64,000 nt of DNA from Girardinichthys multiradiatus (taxonomy: Eukaryota; Chordata; Actinopteri; Cyprinodontiformes; Goodeidae), in contig NC_061805.1 of the NCBI RefSeq assembly GCF_021462225.1, positions 31,017,958 through 31,081,957 of the forward strand, in the 5' to 3' direction. The notes beneath the pieces were generated by a model. That model had not been told where the DNA came from, did no database searches, and worked only from the letters and a program-made list of their open reading frames with translations. The translations under genes and the position numbers were made by a program. Positions 24,701-36,330 of the stretch are shown in pieces; within the stretch, counting starts at the first letter, position 1, and the number at the start of each line of letters is the position of its first letter.

Positions 24701-27700
24701 TTAACTTTGATCACAATGAATGTGTGTGTGTCTGTAATTGTATTTAACAGTGGTGTATCTGCAGATGGAGGAGCAGAAATTTGAGATGGAGCGACTGAAG
24801 AGAGATCTGGAAGAGAAGATGGCAGAGGTGAAGCGGGTTAATTCGACTCTACAAAGCAGCGAGATGGTGAGAGTCCTGCAGATGTCCTGCGAAATCAGCT
24901 CCATTCAGTTATCATCAATTCTGCTGGCGAGGCGCAAGGCTTTTCTTGATGAATTTTTCCTTCCTTCGCTCACGGCCCTCTGCCTCATATGGCTTTTTTC
25001 ATCCTCCTCTATTTTTTTCTCGCCAGACCTCATTGGAAATGAACAGCAATATGACGGCTCTGCAGGCGGAGAAGGAGCGTCTGATGCGATCTGTGAGAGA
25101 GAAGGAGGCGGAGCTGTCATCTTTGCGGCAGGAGGCGCAGCTGCAGCAGTCGTCGCTTCGGCAGGAACGGGAGAGGAGCAGCAGGGAGCTGGGAGAGCTG
25201 CAGGGCAAGCTAAGGGAGAAGGTCAGCCATAATGCAGGGACCCCACAGTTACATTTTAAACTAAGCAACTGAATAAAAAGCACAGGGGATCATCGTTAAT
25301 GTGAAATAAATACATGCCCTGTCACAGGTTAAATTAATGGGAACTATGATTTTCCCTCAGGTCGAGTTTACAAGAACCTCATGAAAACGGATCATCCATA
25401 ATTCATCTTTTTAAATGTAAAGTCAATAGTCGGAGTGTATATATAACAGTCAGTAGAAAATGACTCAAAAAGAAATTTATTTAAATTACTTTCACAATAG
25501 ACGTCAGACATAAGTTTATTGAAGACTGTAGCTGTATGTGGTGAGTCAGATATATCTTTAAAAATCAAAGGCTGCTCTGCAGAAACTCCTGTTGGGACAA
25601 AATATCTGTTGCTGTCAATAAAAACTATTACTGTACCATCCAGAACACCATTGGCGACTGTAATACTGAAACATTGTTGCCTTAGTTTCGTTTATAAAGA
25701 TACCATTTATTTTATTTCTTCTAAGATTAATATTTAAATTTCCTTGCACATTCCTATTCTGAAGTGACCCTATTGGTACTGGGGTCAAAAACGTTTGATC
25801 GGCACATTCCTGCACTATAGACAAAAGTTTCAGAAGCTCCTGGTAATGCACTCTGCTGTGCATTTTTTAGTCCCCTAAAAATCCTGTCTTAACAATATTT
25901 CTGCAGACAACTGTTTTAATAGCAGTGTTTAATTTTATTGGTTCTCTTCATGCAATGTAGTGTTGTTCAGGTAACGACTGTTACTTGAGAGTAGTCATAG
26001 CAGTGGGTGGTCCCTATATGAAGCATTGCATTCATTCTGCTAAACTAATGCAGATCCAAGAGTTCCAGACCGCCTCTGAAGGTGATCCGAGCCAAGCCAT
26101 TATCAGTGCGTCAGTCTAGATTAAAGCCCAACATTTTTTATACGTCTGGCACATTTCAATTCCATTTGACCAAGCAGTTTGCTTGTGATCAGAAATGAGA
26201 TGGACAGCTATGAAAAGATAAAAAACACTGTGAAAGGAGTATCAATAAATATGGCTTATTAAAATTGTTTTATACACCGTTTTAAAAATCTGTCAACATT
26301 TTTTTTTTTGGCAACACCACAATCAAGCCCTTCTTATAATTGCTGGCCCGCTGTATGCATATTTACTAGTATTTTGCTGATTCATCTGATGATGAGCTCC
26401 ACCTTAATCAGGCTGGTTTGCTATTTTCACAACAATCTTATCAGAAGCAGCAGCTGCCGTTGTTTCGGCTGGTCAGTTCGGAAGCTTTGCTCAGCAGAGA
26501 TTCAAAAGGAGGCCCGACACGAGTGACTGTGTGGGCAACACTGCAGATTACTCACTGCAACATGCAAAACCGCTACAGTGACTATTCAGACCTATTGACA
26601 GATTCATTTATTTACTCGATATTTAAATTCTTTACTAAGACAGATGTGTTGCTGATGGGCTGGATGAGTTATCCTGATGCATGCATAATGTACATAAACA
26701 TCGTTTTTATATTTGTGTTGTTTTTTTTTTTTGTGCTCTTATGTGTAGACTAGTGTCGAAGAGCAGATGAAGAAGAAGCTTTTGGAGGAGCAGTTTGCTC
26801 TGCTTCAAGGCACCATAGCAGAAGCTGAGAACATCATCCAAGATGCTGTTGCCAAGCTGGATGATCCTTTGCACATACGCTGCACCAGCTCTCCAGGTTG
26901 GGTTCCCGCTAAATCTACATAGTGCTAAAATTAGGAGCAGCTATATCTGGGATTATACATTCTTACTTGTTCTTCACATACAGCAATGCATGTATAAAGA
27001 CGTTTGATTTTTTAAAATTTCATTCCCTACACAGATTATCTCATAAATCGGGCAGAGGCCACGCTGAGCTCCATCGACAAAATGAAAAGGGGGCATGCAG
27101 ATTATCTGCGGAACATGGAGGGTGAGTTCCTGCACTTTATGACGCACTGTGGGTGGTTTGTAAGGTTATCTAATGTAACCATCTGTTCCCTTAATTTATG
27201 CTCTTGTAACCAGATGCTGGCGGGCTCCTGAGGTCTCTGACCCAGTTCTCCCACTTGGCTGCGGACACGATTGTTAATGGCAGCGCTACGGCACACATGG
27301 CACCCACTGACCAAGCAGATCGTAAGGAACTTTCTTGGAAACAGTTTTCCTATTTTCAACCACTGGATATACTTCCTACAGCATTTATTGACTTTACAAA
27401 ACCAAAACACACTTCCTCCATTACATGCTTGTGCCTGCAGAAGCACTGAACAAGCCTGGCAGAAATGTTGCTGACAGTTTATCTTTGCCCTGCAGGATTG
27501 ACCGAGAACTGCAGAGGCTGTGCCACTCAGAGTCTCCAGTACCTAAAGGAGCTGAAATCAAAGAACACCCTGCAGAGGGCTGATCCGGCTTCTGTTCAAA
27601 TGATCGTGCAGAAAATCCTGTACCTGGGTCAGGTGAGGAGAAACAGCAGGATTTATACAGAGATGTTGTGCATCACAGACTCTTGGCCTTCACAGTGTGA

Positions 27701-30700
27701 ACCTTACAAAACAGAATTAGGGTGCTTAGGATAATACAGTTTTAGATTGTTTTTCCAATTGTGACTGCTGGAGCAGATATTTATATACATGAACACTGCA
27801 TCTAAGATCAATACCTTATTTTAATGTTAGTACACCATGCCCCATGTTTGCTATCATGGTGGAACTTTCATTTAATTTGCTCAAAATTACTCTTTTACAG
27901 TAAAAAAAAACAACAACAAAATTCCATGTTTTATTGGCTTTTTATGTGATGCACCCAACACAGAAACGTGTTTTTTACTAATAAAAATCTGAAAAGTGTG
28001 GCATGCCATTATTCAGCCTCCTTATACTCTGATACCACAGAAATTAATGACCAATTAAGAGTCCCCCTTAATTGGTCATTGGAGTCCACCTGTGTGTTTT
28101 TTCAGCATAGATACAGCTGTTCTGTGAGTGTGAGCTGGGTTCATTCTAGCGGTAGCGATATGACCATGTTCAGTCATGAAGGATTAAAGCATGCCTATGA
28201 TCGGCGAGAGCAGTGAGGATTATTGCATCGCCCGTCAGGGAGATTTTATCTGTTGGTGTTCAGTACTCTTGAGTAAGATGGAACCGTATTATTGTCCTCT
28301 TTTTTTTTTTTTTTACTTTAGCTTTGTAAACTTAGATGTTTGTAGTAAGAGTACATTGTAATTGAGTGGTGTTGTCTGATGTTTACCTTTTTTAATTCTC
28401 TAGTTTTTCAGTCTGGCTAAACCATCTGGTGGAACTTGAAGTATTGAAGTATTCCAAATGGTTTTGACACAAGTTGGCAAAATTGTACAAAATGGATTGA
28501 AATTGATATGATCAAATTGCTATTTTTGGCTAAATACTTTATTACATTGGGAAATTATGGGTAAAATTAATTTTTGGCCTTACTGTTAAAATAAATTGTG
28601 ATGATATTTTTGCCCTACCGCACAGCCCTAGTATAAAAAGTATCTGTGGTTATATTGGTACTGCAGCTCAGAAATAGATTCATCTCTTCATATTGTCAGT
28701 AGTATATTCTCTGAAAACCTTGAAAAATGTAGACAAATCTAACCTTTTAGTTTAAGATCATTTAGTTGGGGCAACAATACCATGTAAACATTACCCATGT
28801 TAGGAAATGTTCTGGGATATAATGCTACTACAGTAAATGATTGGATTAATGTATGGCTTTCACACATCTTTAACTGGGGATGCCATCACCATGTTTCCCT
28901 GATCAACTCTAAATGAAGTCTGAGAGATGGCATCTCAATGCTTTCTAATGTTGCTGTGTGAGACCTGAAGAATCACTTTTGACACTTCTGTTTTTCTTTT
29001 ACCCTTTTCATTGGTGCTTTTTGTAATATGCTTTTAAGTCTTTTCTTTTTCCACCTAAATCCGGGCTGCAATAGTTTTTAATGCATTTTCTATTTAGGAG
29101 CTGCGGCCGAAAGGAACGGACATTCGTCAGGAAGAGCTGGGGGATCTGGTGGATAAGGAAATGGCAGCAACATCAGCAGCTATTGAGCTGGCTGTACGCA
29201 GGATTGATGTAAGTGATGGTGTACTTTAGTATGCCCTGATCAAAAGACTTATTTTAAGATATAATGTTTTGACTGTAGATAATAATTGTCCTGTATGGAT
29301 TTCAATTTAGGAAGTGATGAATCAGGCACGAAAAGACACATCAGGAGTAAAACTGGAGGTCAATCAAAGGTTCGTTCTTTTTTTTATCTAAATCAATTCA
29401 AAACTAATCTGTAACACCCACGCATTAGTTCTTCATGATGGTGTTCTTGTCAGTATGTTCTCTTTAAATACTTTTATTAAATCCTACTTTTAACATCTGT
29501 CTTTTCCAGAATCCTCAACAGCTGCACAGATCTGATGAAGGTAGGAGTTTTTCCTCTTTTAACCAGTTTCCAAAGCTGTCATAGACTGACTAGCATAGTG
29601 TGTCTTTTCGTTCATCACAATCCCTGTGAACATATGTGGGTTGTGTTTCTTGCTCATTTTCACACCCACTCTCCTTCAGGCCATCCGCATGCTGGTCATA
29701 GCGTCCACAGACTTGCAGAAGGAGATTGTTGATAGTGGGAGGGTGAGTCACTGTTTTCTAAACTCCCAACTCAAATTAGACAGCTTATTTATCTCTAAAT
29801 ACAGATACAGGTTGTGTTGTTCCATTCAGAAAGCTCCTCTAAATGTACCAATGTGTTGCTCTTTAAGGGTGCAGCAAGCATTAGGGAGTTCTACGCCAGA
29901 AACTCTCGCTGGACCGAGGGACTCATCTCTGCTGCCAAGGCTGTGGGATGGGGAGCCACGGAGTTGGTGTGGGTTCCTGTTTACCTTGTTGCTTTGCTGC
30001 TTATTTTAAATTCTTCAAGCAGAAAAGTGACTGAAGAGTTGTAATTTTCATGGTTCTAATTATAGAGAGTCTGCTGATAAGGTCGTGCTGCACACGGGTA
30101 AATATGAGGAACTGATAGTATGCTCGCATGAGATCGCTGCGAGTACAGCACAGCTGGTCGCTGCTTCAAAGGTAATCATCTAACATGTTAAAACATTTAT
30201 GTTTTAAAATGGTGGAAGGGTACCACTTCACAATAAGACCATCCTTAGAAAAGTGGTTAACAATAAAGACTGATGAGGTTATGTTTGCTGGAATCAACCA
30301 TCAGTGCATAACTCGTCTTGTTGGCGAGCCAAGACAAATGTAGTGATGGCAAAGTCTCCAGCTTACATTTGAGTTCATAAAGTGAAGATATTTATGATTA
30401 TTCATTCAATGAGGAGGGGGAAGGTGGGAGAAATGTTATAGTAGCTTGGAGAACTAACAAACCTGCCCTTTCTTTGTGGTGAGCCCTTCTACAACAGTGG
30501 TGAACAACCATCTGTGTCAAGAACTCAAATTTGATGCAGCAAACTTTGCAGGAATGACAGCATTCATATTGATATAGTCACTTCTGCTCCAGTTCTGACC
30601 CACAATGCAGTGGCTGTGCAAGTCTAACATTTCTCCCACAAGTTAGTCCATGTTTCACTCGTGACTTTTTAACTGCACTGCAGTAACAAAGCCACCAAAC

Positions 30701-32622
30701 GTCATGCCGCTGACACTATGATGGCATTCAAACTGTTTAAGTCCATATACAGTTAATTTTCTCCTTCATTTTAATCAGGCACGTAAGAAACAAATGTGGC
30801 TACAGCCAGTTGTCATTAAAAATAAGCACTTTCTTACCTGATAAATAGTATCTTCTCATAAACAACCCCTGCAGTTGCCTCTGTGGTCTGACTGTTGATT
30901 CCCCGCTCAAGCTATCTGTGCTTTTTGTTGGGTTTTTACTATTGTTATTTATTGGGTAAACATATTGTAAAATGGTACCGGCTGGAGATTTACTGATAAA
31001 CGGTTAATTAACTACTGATTAGTTATGTCACTTGGCTCATAGAGGTATACTTGGAGTCAAGTAAAAAAAAAATAAAGTGGTGGAAAAAAAATAAAAACTT
31101 TACATTTTATTTTTTCCACTTATTTATTCTAGATTGATTTGATCTTTTCTAAATGGTAGAACAGCAAAAAACCTTGAATATAATTCAGCTAAATCTGATT
31201 GGGCATCCTTGATGGCATCGGGAAAAAGAAACTATTGAACTTCTTTAAAAGAAATGCCTGATTGTTACCTTTGAACAGATTTCTTCTTAAATTCAAAGTT
31301 CTAAGCTCAACAAATAATCCGCCTGCCAGCTGGTTCATTGGATTGATGTTGAAAAGGAAAACTCGAGGTTGTTTTTAGCTGAAGGTTGTCTAATTCCTCC
31401 AAGGATGACAGTCTGATCAAATGTTCTGATAAAAATTATTTGGGTGATGAACTCACATCTAAACAGGGCTTTGACAATAGCAGAGAAGAAAAGTCTACAA
31501 AATGTTTTAATGTAAGCTTGGATTTCAACTGTATGAGAGACAAAGATTAAAAAGTCAAACATCTGATTCCAACATAACAGGATAGAGGAGTTGGAAAGAG
31601 TTTCTGGAAACAATTAATCTGCAAAATGACAGGTTCCCAGATATCAGACATGATGCGTTTTCTGGGTCTGAAGCAGAAAAATTCAAGTGGTTTCCCTAAA
31701 CCTGTTCTAATCACTCTGATGTCCTCTTATGGCCCCAGGTTAAGGCTGACCGCAACAGTAAGAGGCTGGGCGTTCTCCAGCAGGCCTCTCGTCAAGTCAA
31801 TGAGATGGCAGCTAATGTGGTGGCCTCAACAAAGACGGGCCAGGGAAACCTGGAGGACAAAGGTGGGTGCAGATTTATTTGTGTAGAAGATCAACAGAAA
31901 CTTTAATCTCTAACACGTTTTGTGCTTTAAACAAACAGATCCTATGGACTTCTCTGGGATGTCTCTCATCAAGTTGAAGAAAGAGGAAATGGAGTCACAG
32001 GTAGGTTGTGCTGCTTATCATGACGTTGTTCTACAAACTACATCAAAGACGGCCTTTATTAACAGAAGCGTCTGGCTAGTAGCTTTAATGCCATATTTGA
32101 ACCATGAACCAGCACAATCAGTAATAAAATTAGCCACGAAAAGCTTTGAAACAGATTTTTATATTAAGAAAAAGATAAAGAAGTGTATCAAACATTAGTC
32201 ATAAAAAACACCTTATATATCACCGTTATATCCTCAGGTGAAAGTACTGGAACTGGAAACTCAGCTGGAGAACGAGCGTATGCGTTTGGGTGAGCTCAGG
32301 AAAAAACACTACAACCTGGCTGGAGTTCCTCCAGAGCAGGTTCCTGAGCGGAACGGTGACACCCCATCACCGCTCCAGCCTGCGCCTCCTCTCAGCATGT
32401 CCCCGAAACTCAGCAAGCCTCCCCTTGGGAGGAAACCCACACTCTCTCAAAAACCCAACATAGCATCTAAACCTTCGGTAAGAGTCACTGAAAACAAGAA
32501 CATGTCGAACATAAGAAAAAAGAAAATCACTTGTGATAAAACATTTCTTCTTTTTCACGTTGCAGTTCAAGTAAATGCAGATGCAGAGAAATGCTCCACT
32601 GCAGGATGACCGGATTAAGTGA
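6703..32622 (+). CDS. hip1r: Huntingtin-interacting protein 1-related, 32 coding exons
   Basis: Adaptor that binds PIP2-rich membrane, clathrin light chain and F-actin and couples clathrin-coat formation to actin in the cytoplasm. Exons were assembled by matching GT-AG sites, phase and the family's protein: ANTH domain, acidic linker, long coiled coil, I/LWEQ (THATCH) actin-binding module, proline-rich tail. All 31 junctions keep frame and give about 1,065 codons before the last exon; human HIP1R has 1,068. The start at 6703 is supported by an in-frame stop six bases upstream and an N-terminus (RVKSSRTEHH..HFDKQQ) like that of HIP1R. HIP1R rather than HIP1 is chosen from the FDQAFGPPNGG..DERDLQI segment and from its neighbours. 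The first intron is about 10 kb. The C-terminus is ambiguous, either F-K-stop at 32574 or NAPLQDDRIK-stop at 32622. Exon coordinates are given in the three domain entries. Confidence 0.95.
8208..8227. repeat. Poly(C) run, 20 bases
   Basis: Twenty consecutive C residues on the + strand, seen directly. Such a long homopolymer of C is rare in vertebrate DNA and is prone to length error in assemblies. Confidence 0.9.
8770..9562 (+). mobile_element. Tc1-type transposon relic in hip1r intron 1
   Basis: The VKHGGGFIML-type block (gtgaaacatggtggtggctt, about 8931) is followed by the caagtctagaccta region (about 9150-9165) and by the stereotyped 3' part with tccttccacttcacagttat at about 9418. The end reads ggttgaatacttttacaagc, a degraded terminal inverted repeat. 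No open frame remains. Confidence 0.75.
11139..11257 (+). repeat. Purine-rich tract
   Basis: About 120 bases of almost pure A and G on the + strand with only a few pyrimidine interruptions. It has no coding value on either strand. Confidence 0.8.
11400..12310. repeat. Unclassified C-rich, CA-rich interspersed block
   Basis: About 900 bases differ sharply in composition from the AT-rich intron around them: C-rich on the + strand, with many CA, CCC and CCCCA runs (for example ccccaatgaattcc repeated in variant form near 12005 and 12045). Open frames occur on both strands but none shows a domain, and they follow from the lack of T. It behaves like an inserted repeat unit of unknown class. Ends are approximate and no terminal repeats were found. 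Confidence 0.5.
13753..13785 (+). CDS. hip1r: Candidate alternative first coding exon of hip1r
   Basis: An ATG followed by eleven codons (MEMLLKNLDDP) ends exactly at a good splice donor (ccg|gtaagg) in phase 0, the phase needed to join exon 2 at 17081 (LSSISKAIN..). If used, it would replace the first 27 residues of the main form and give a shorter N-terminus in front of the ANTH domain. The upstream sequence has no other in-frame ATG before a stop at 13642. Chance matches of this size are possible, so it remains a candidate. Confidence 0.35.
15289..15321. repeat. Perfect 15-bp inverted repeat with 3-base loop
   Basis: Left arm catgctgagcaactt (15289-15303), loop gct, and right arm aagttgctcagcatg (15307-15321) pair without mismatch. 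It lies in hip1r intron 1. As DNA it could extrude; as RNA it would be a tight stem-loop. It is too short to be a microRNA precursor on its own. Confidence 0.85.
18290..18800 (-). mobile_element. Tc1-type transposon relic, second subfamily
   Basis: Read on the minus strand, about 18545-18505 encodes DWPAQNPDLNLIEH and about 18660-18600 a (L)WEQFRNGSF.CQHD-like block, typical of the C-terminal half of a Tc1 transposase. Stops and frameshifts interrupt it. The sequence is clearly different from the other Tc1 relics in the window, so at least two subfamilies invaded here. It lies in hip1r intron 2. Confidence 0.75.
21780..22027 (+). mobile_element. Transposon end fragment with perfect 16-bp hairpin
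   Basis: The stretch around 21890-21950 (ccttccacctcacaataatg, then gttggtttgtcacataaaaa) is the 3' part shared with the other Tc1-type relics. It is followed at 21993-22027 by a perfect inverted repeat: tcctatcatgccaaat, loop ccc, atttggcatgatagga. It lies in hip1r intron 9. Confidence 0.6.
23125..24060 (+). mobile_element. Tc1-type element with both terminal repeats, hip1r intron 13
   Basis: The left end reads tacagtgccttgcaaaagta followed by ttcacaccc. The right end is its diverged reverse complement (gtgaatacctttgcatggct). Inside are the (G)GGCCIMLW-like block (about 23720) and a clear SPDLNPIENL block (about 23970). About 0.93 kb in total, shorter than a full Tc1 (about 1.6 kb), with frames broken, so it is a non-autonomous deletion derivative or decayed copy. 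Confidence 0.8.
25222..26748 (+). other. hip1r intron 18, nothing recognised
   Basis: AT-rich intron without a recognised repeat core or extra exon. The reading frame continues past the exon 18 donor into the intron for only about 17 codons before a stop. Confidence 0.5.
27920..28210 (+). mobile_element. Tc1-type transposon end fragment with hairpin
   Basis: The sequence gaaaagtgtggcatgcc followed by ttattcagcctcc and tactctgatacc is the stereotyped 5' non-coding part of the same Tc1-type family seen at 42.5 kb. It includes an inverted repeat, aatgaccaattaag (28046-28059) and cttaattggtcatt (28067-28080), with a 7-base loop. It lies in hip1r intron 22, where nothing else was recognised up to exon 23. 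Confidence 0.6.
30172..31738 (+). other. hip1r intron 28, nothing recognised
   Basis: No exon or identifiable repeat core was seen in this 1.6 kb intron. Several A-rich runs occur around 31060-31110. Confidence 0.5.
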
Positions 32623-33593
32623 AGAGACAGACAGCCTTTTTGTAAATATGCAGCTCTTTTTGGTTGCATACTGACAATCCAGCGTCAACTTTCTTCTCAT
32701 CATTTTCCTTTACTTTTATTCTTCTTTTCATTCCTTGTTTGCCAAAATCTTTCTTTTTTTTACTCATAATGCCTTTTAAGGAATGCTGTGTTTATTCCTG
32801 TTTTTCCTTATATTTTTAATGTTTAATATTAAGAACGTTTTATTTTAGGCATTTTTTTTTTTTCTGTATGACTAACAATTTAAAAATTAAAACTACTGCT
32901 CATTTTTTTTAATGTAAACTTCAATCTAGAGCACAATCTTAGCAACATATCTTGTAGATGAACAGTCAGATTTAATCATGTTTATGGCAGCCTTATTGCA
33001 CACTCTTGGATGACATTGTTTTCTCACTATACTCTCTTCTGTGTTGTTATTTATGTTGTTATGGGGGTTAAATGGAGACTGGGAAATCGCTTAGTGTGTT
33101 TATGTTGCAGAAGTCTGATATACCTCTAGCTTTGCCTTTACGTGCACATTTGCATTTTTTCCTTAACTGAACAAGACTGTATCAGACGCCTTGTGTAATA
33201 CTTCACAGATTAGGTAAATATTGCTTGTAAATATATACAGTCTGTACAGGAGACAGCTACTTACACTACTCTTATCTCACGAATGTCCCTTTAAGAGGAG
33301 AATGGAGATACTATGTCAAAGCATAGCTGGACCTAAAGCTTGCACACATGTAGGTGTCTTTAATTATCAAACGCTTCTTGTAGGCTGCATATATAAATTT
33401 AGGGTTAGTTGACATGCAACTTTAAGGCTTCTCTTTAAGCCTGGGAGCGTTTTCCAACAGGGTCTTAAAATGTATCTTTGTTTTTCTGTCCTCACCTCTT
33501 TAAAATGTATTTTTACTCTCAGATCTATTAATATATATTTTAGCAAAGATACAGGTGTTTTTTTTTCCTTGTAAGAAGTGTAAATGTCACACA

Positions 33594-33606
33594 AATAAAC
33601 AATAAA
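33594..33606 (+). terminator. hip1r: Tandem poly(A) signals ending hip1r
   Basis: Two AATAAA hexamers lie close together about 1 kb after the hip1r stop codon, followed by a T/G-rich stretch (33619-33633). This gives a 3' untranslated region of about 1.0 kb. No stronger signal was seen earlier in the trailer. Confidence 0.65.
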
Positions 33607-33779
33607 TGATTGATTAACGTTTTGTGTTGCTGTATTACAAAATTACATTATACAAATGGTAACCCAAAATTTAGCTTCAATACATTATACCATTACATTA
33701 AAACCAATACAGAAGTTATTTTTTAAACAGAAATGTCAGCCTACTGAAAGAAATGTCCTTGTGATGTACAGTAGTGTTT

Positions 33780-35622
33780 GCACTCAATAGTCGACCATGG
33801 TTCTTCTTGAATACAAAAAGAAGCTGGAGAGCAAGCTCCAGCAAAACAATATCAGAGATGTGTGGACAGGGATGAAGAAGATCATGGGCTTCAGGCAGAG
33901 GGATGATCAGACCGATGAAGGTCTGGACAGAACCAATGAACTGAACACATTCTTCAATAGGTTCAGTTCAGAAACAAGCTCAGCATCCTCCTCTCCTGCT
34001 CACAGACAAACAGACATTCCACCCTCCTTTGACCCACAGCTGTCCAGTAACACTTCACATTTGTTATCTTCCACCTCAGCCCTAGACTCTTCTGCTTCTA
34101 CATGTTTGCCTTCACCCATATCAGAAGATGCTGATGCTTCCTTTGCTTCCCCCTTCCACCTGTGTGTCTCAAGAAGTCAAGTGAAGATGCAACTGGAGAG
34201 ACTGAATCGGAATAAGGCTGCAGGTCCAGATCATGTCAGCCCTAGAGTCCTGAAGGTCTGTGCAGAACAGCTCTGTGGGATTCTGCAGCACCTCTTCAAC
34301 CTTAGCCTGGCCCAGAAGAAGGTTCCAGTGTTGTGGAAGACCTCCTGTCTTGTTCCGGTACCAAAGAAAATTCACCCATCAGTCCTCAATGACCATAGAC
34401 CTGTTGCCTTGACATCTCACATCATGAAGGTCCTAGAGAGTCTCCTGTTGGCCCACCTGAGTAAGCAAACAGTAAACCATCAGGACCCCCTTTAGTTTGC
34501 TTATCGCTGTTGGAGTTGGAGTTGAAGATGCCATCATACACCTGCTCCAACAAACCCACTGTCATCTGGACAAAGCCAGCAGCACTGTGAGGATCATGTT
34601 CTTTGATTTCTCCAGTGCATTTAATACAATCCAACCTCATTTGCTTTGTCAGAAACTCCAGAAGACTCAGGTGGAGGCCTCAACAATCTCCTGGATCAAA
34701 GACTACCTGACAAACAGACCACAGTTTGTGAGACTGAAGGGTTGTGAGTCTAACCAGGTAGTCAGCAGCACAGGAGCACCACAGGGGACTGTACTCTCAC
34801 CATTCCTTTTCACTCTGTACACCTCAGACTTCCAGTACCAGACAGACTCCTGTCATCTGCAGAAATACTCGGATGATTCTGCAGTCGTGGGGGGGATCAG
34901 AGATGGACAAGAAGCTGAGTACAGGAAGGTGGTGGACCGCTTTGTGGCATGGTGTGGAAACAATCAATCATGTTGAACGTGACTAAAACAAAGGAGATGA
35001 TTGTAGATTTTAAGAGAAACAGGAATAAGTCAAAAACTATTTCTATCATGGGAGAAGAAGTGGAGGTGGTGGAGGAGTATAAATACCTCGGTGTTCACCT
35101 GGACAACAGACTAGAGTGGAGATGCAACTGTGAAGCCATCTACAAGAAGGGACAGAGCAGACTGTACTTCTTGAGGATGCTTAGGTCCTTTGGTGTTTGC
35201 AGCAAGATGCTGCATATTTTCTATAAGTGTTGTGGAGAGTGTGATCTCTTCTGCCATCATCTGCTGGAGAAGCAGCATCAGAGCCAGGGACTTAAAAAAG
35301 CTCAACAAGCTAATAAAGAAGGCTGGCTCTGTTCTGGGGACTTCTCTGGAGAACATTGTGGAAAGACGGATTCTTCATAAAATGAAGAACATTATGGAGA
35401 ACCCTGAGCATCTTCTTCATGAGACTGTCCTACAACAACAGAGTGTCTTCAGTCAGAGGCTTCTTCAAATCTGCTGTAAGATGGAGCGGTACAGGGGATC
35501 GTTCCTGCTCACAGCCATCAGCATCTACAACGGCTCTTTGAAGAAACCTTCATAATATGAGCTACAACATTTAATTTCCCTTTGGGATTAATAAAGTATT
35601 TTTGAATTGAATTGAACTGAAT
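33780..35622 (+). mobile_element. L2/Rex1-type LINE, 5'-truncated and inactivated
   Basis: Encodes most of a reverse transcriptase. Blocks in order: RLNRNKAAGPDHVSPRVLK, NDHRPVALTSHIMKVLES, FFDFSSAFNTI, STGAPQGTVLSPFLFTLY, the catalytic box YSDDSAVV (usual form YADD/YTDD) and EYKYLGVHLD. Damage: a stop at 34493-34495, a frameshift just after it (near 34510), a shift near 34965 and another near 35225. The 3' end is the typical gggattaataaagtatttt followed by short ttgaa repeats. The 5' end, including the endonuclease, is missing. It begins only about 170 bases after the hip1r poly(A) signals. Confidence 0.88.
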
Positions 35623-35757
35623 GCATTACTGCATCAATGCGATGTAGCGTGGAGGAGATGAGCTTCTGACTCTGCTGAGTTGTTAAAAGTCTTGTTCAGA
35701 TTTTTTTGAAGAGTGATTATGTGAGGTTATTGTTAATAGTTCCCTTACCTGTAGTAT

Positions 35758-36330
35758 TGTAGTGGAATTTTCTTATCAAAGTGGAGAGAAGTTGACTCAC
35801 AACAAGAGAAAATCCGGACTTTGTCTTTATAAGTTTTATTCAAAGGCATTAAGCGTTTGAAGACCCTGTCACTGAGGTTAGTCAGTGAAGCAGAGCCCCG
35901 ATCAACATTTACACACAGTATTTATACCAAACATGACAGTGTTATCTCAACTTCAAAGAGTCTGTGTTTTATGGCCCTGGACCCTCCTCGGGTTCAGAGG
36001 TGACAAAGTTATCTAGGAACAGACCCATCTGCTCTTCCTGAGACATCACCCTAAATGATGGGTTTTAACCATTAAACTTCTGATAATGGCTTTTACAGCT
36101 TCCTCCTCTAACACAGATGTTCTGAGGAGTGAGGTAACCTAAAGGGTTATACACTTTGGAACACTTACTGCAAGAATTTCCATCACAGTATAAAGATGTC
36201 ACATTACTGTGGTTCTGCTGAGGTGTTAATGAAGCCCATGTTGCTTTAATAGTAACCCCATTTGACAACTTTAAAGGTATTTGAAACAAAACATAGAGCA
36301 TGTCTATGTCACCAACAGACATTAAATCCA
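35758..36330 (-). mobile_element. Probable LTR fragment of a retrovirus-like element
   Basis: Read on the minus strand there is a TATAAATA box (35926-35919), then about 80 bases later AATAAA (35840-35835), then a T-rich U5-like segment ending ..CCACTACA near 35758, the usual CA end of an LTR. Upstream, 36322-36065 is an open stretch of 85 codons with several cysteines and two N-x-S/T sites. It has no recognised domain and could be the 3' end of a coding region or just U3. No second LTR, target duplication or pol gene was found, so this is at most a solo or partial element. Upper boundary is approximate. Confidence 0.4.

Larger units (their letters stand above)
22829..26896 (+). other. hip1r: hip1r exons 13-19: central coiled coil
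   Basis: Exons: 22829-22901, 24116-24299, 24385-24473, 24570-24686, 24765-24866, 25027-25221 and 26749-26896. They encode about 300 residues of almost unbroken heptads rich in Glu, Lys, Gln and Leu (RYVTQLKSQINSLEAELEDQ, RYNKLKEKHTELVASHAELL and so on), about residues 353-655. In the family this rod dimerises and binds clathrin light chain. Exon 19 ends with the conserved NIIQDAVAKLDDPLHIRCTS. A 0.9 kb Tc1 element sits in the intron before exon 14. Confidence 0.92.
27035..32622 (+). other. hip1r: hip1r exons 20-32: THATCH (I/LWEQ) domain and tail
   Basis: Exons: 27035-27121, 27214-27321, 27496-27632, 29098-29208, 29311-29369, 29510-29540, 29680-29742, 29868-29968, 30066-30171, 31739-31862, 31939-32000, 32238-32477, and a last exon from 32566 or 32587. 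The I/LWEQ blocks are all readable: EELGDLVDKEMAATSAAIE, VNQRILNSCTDLMKAI, NSRWTEGLISAAKAVGWGAT, CSHEIAASTAQLVAASKV and MSLIKLKKEEMESQVKVLEL. They bind F-actin. The tail (residues about 1010-1065) is rich in proline and lysine (SPKLSKPPLGRKPTLSQKPN), matching the cortactin-binding region of mammalian HIP1R. Confidence 0.92.

Noticed and set aside
24738..25232. 164-codon open frame on the + strand
   Set aside because: It joins exon 17 to intron 17 and then exon 18 in the wrong frame; spliced exons in the right frames explain the coding signal.
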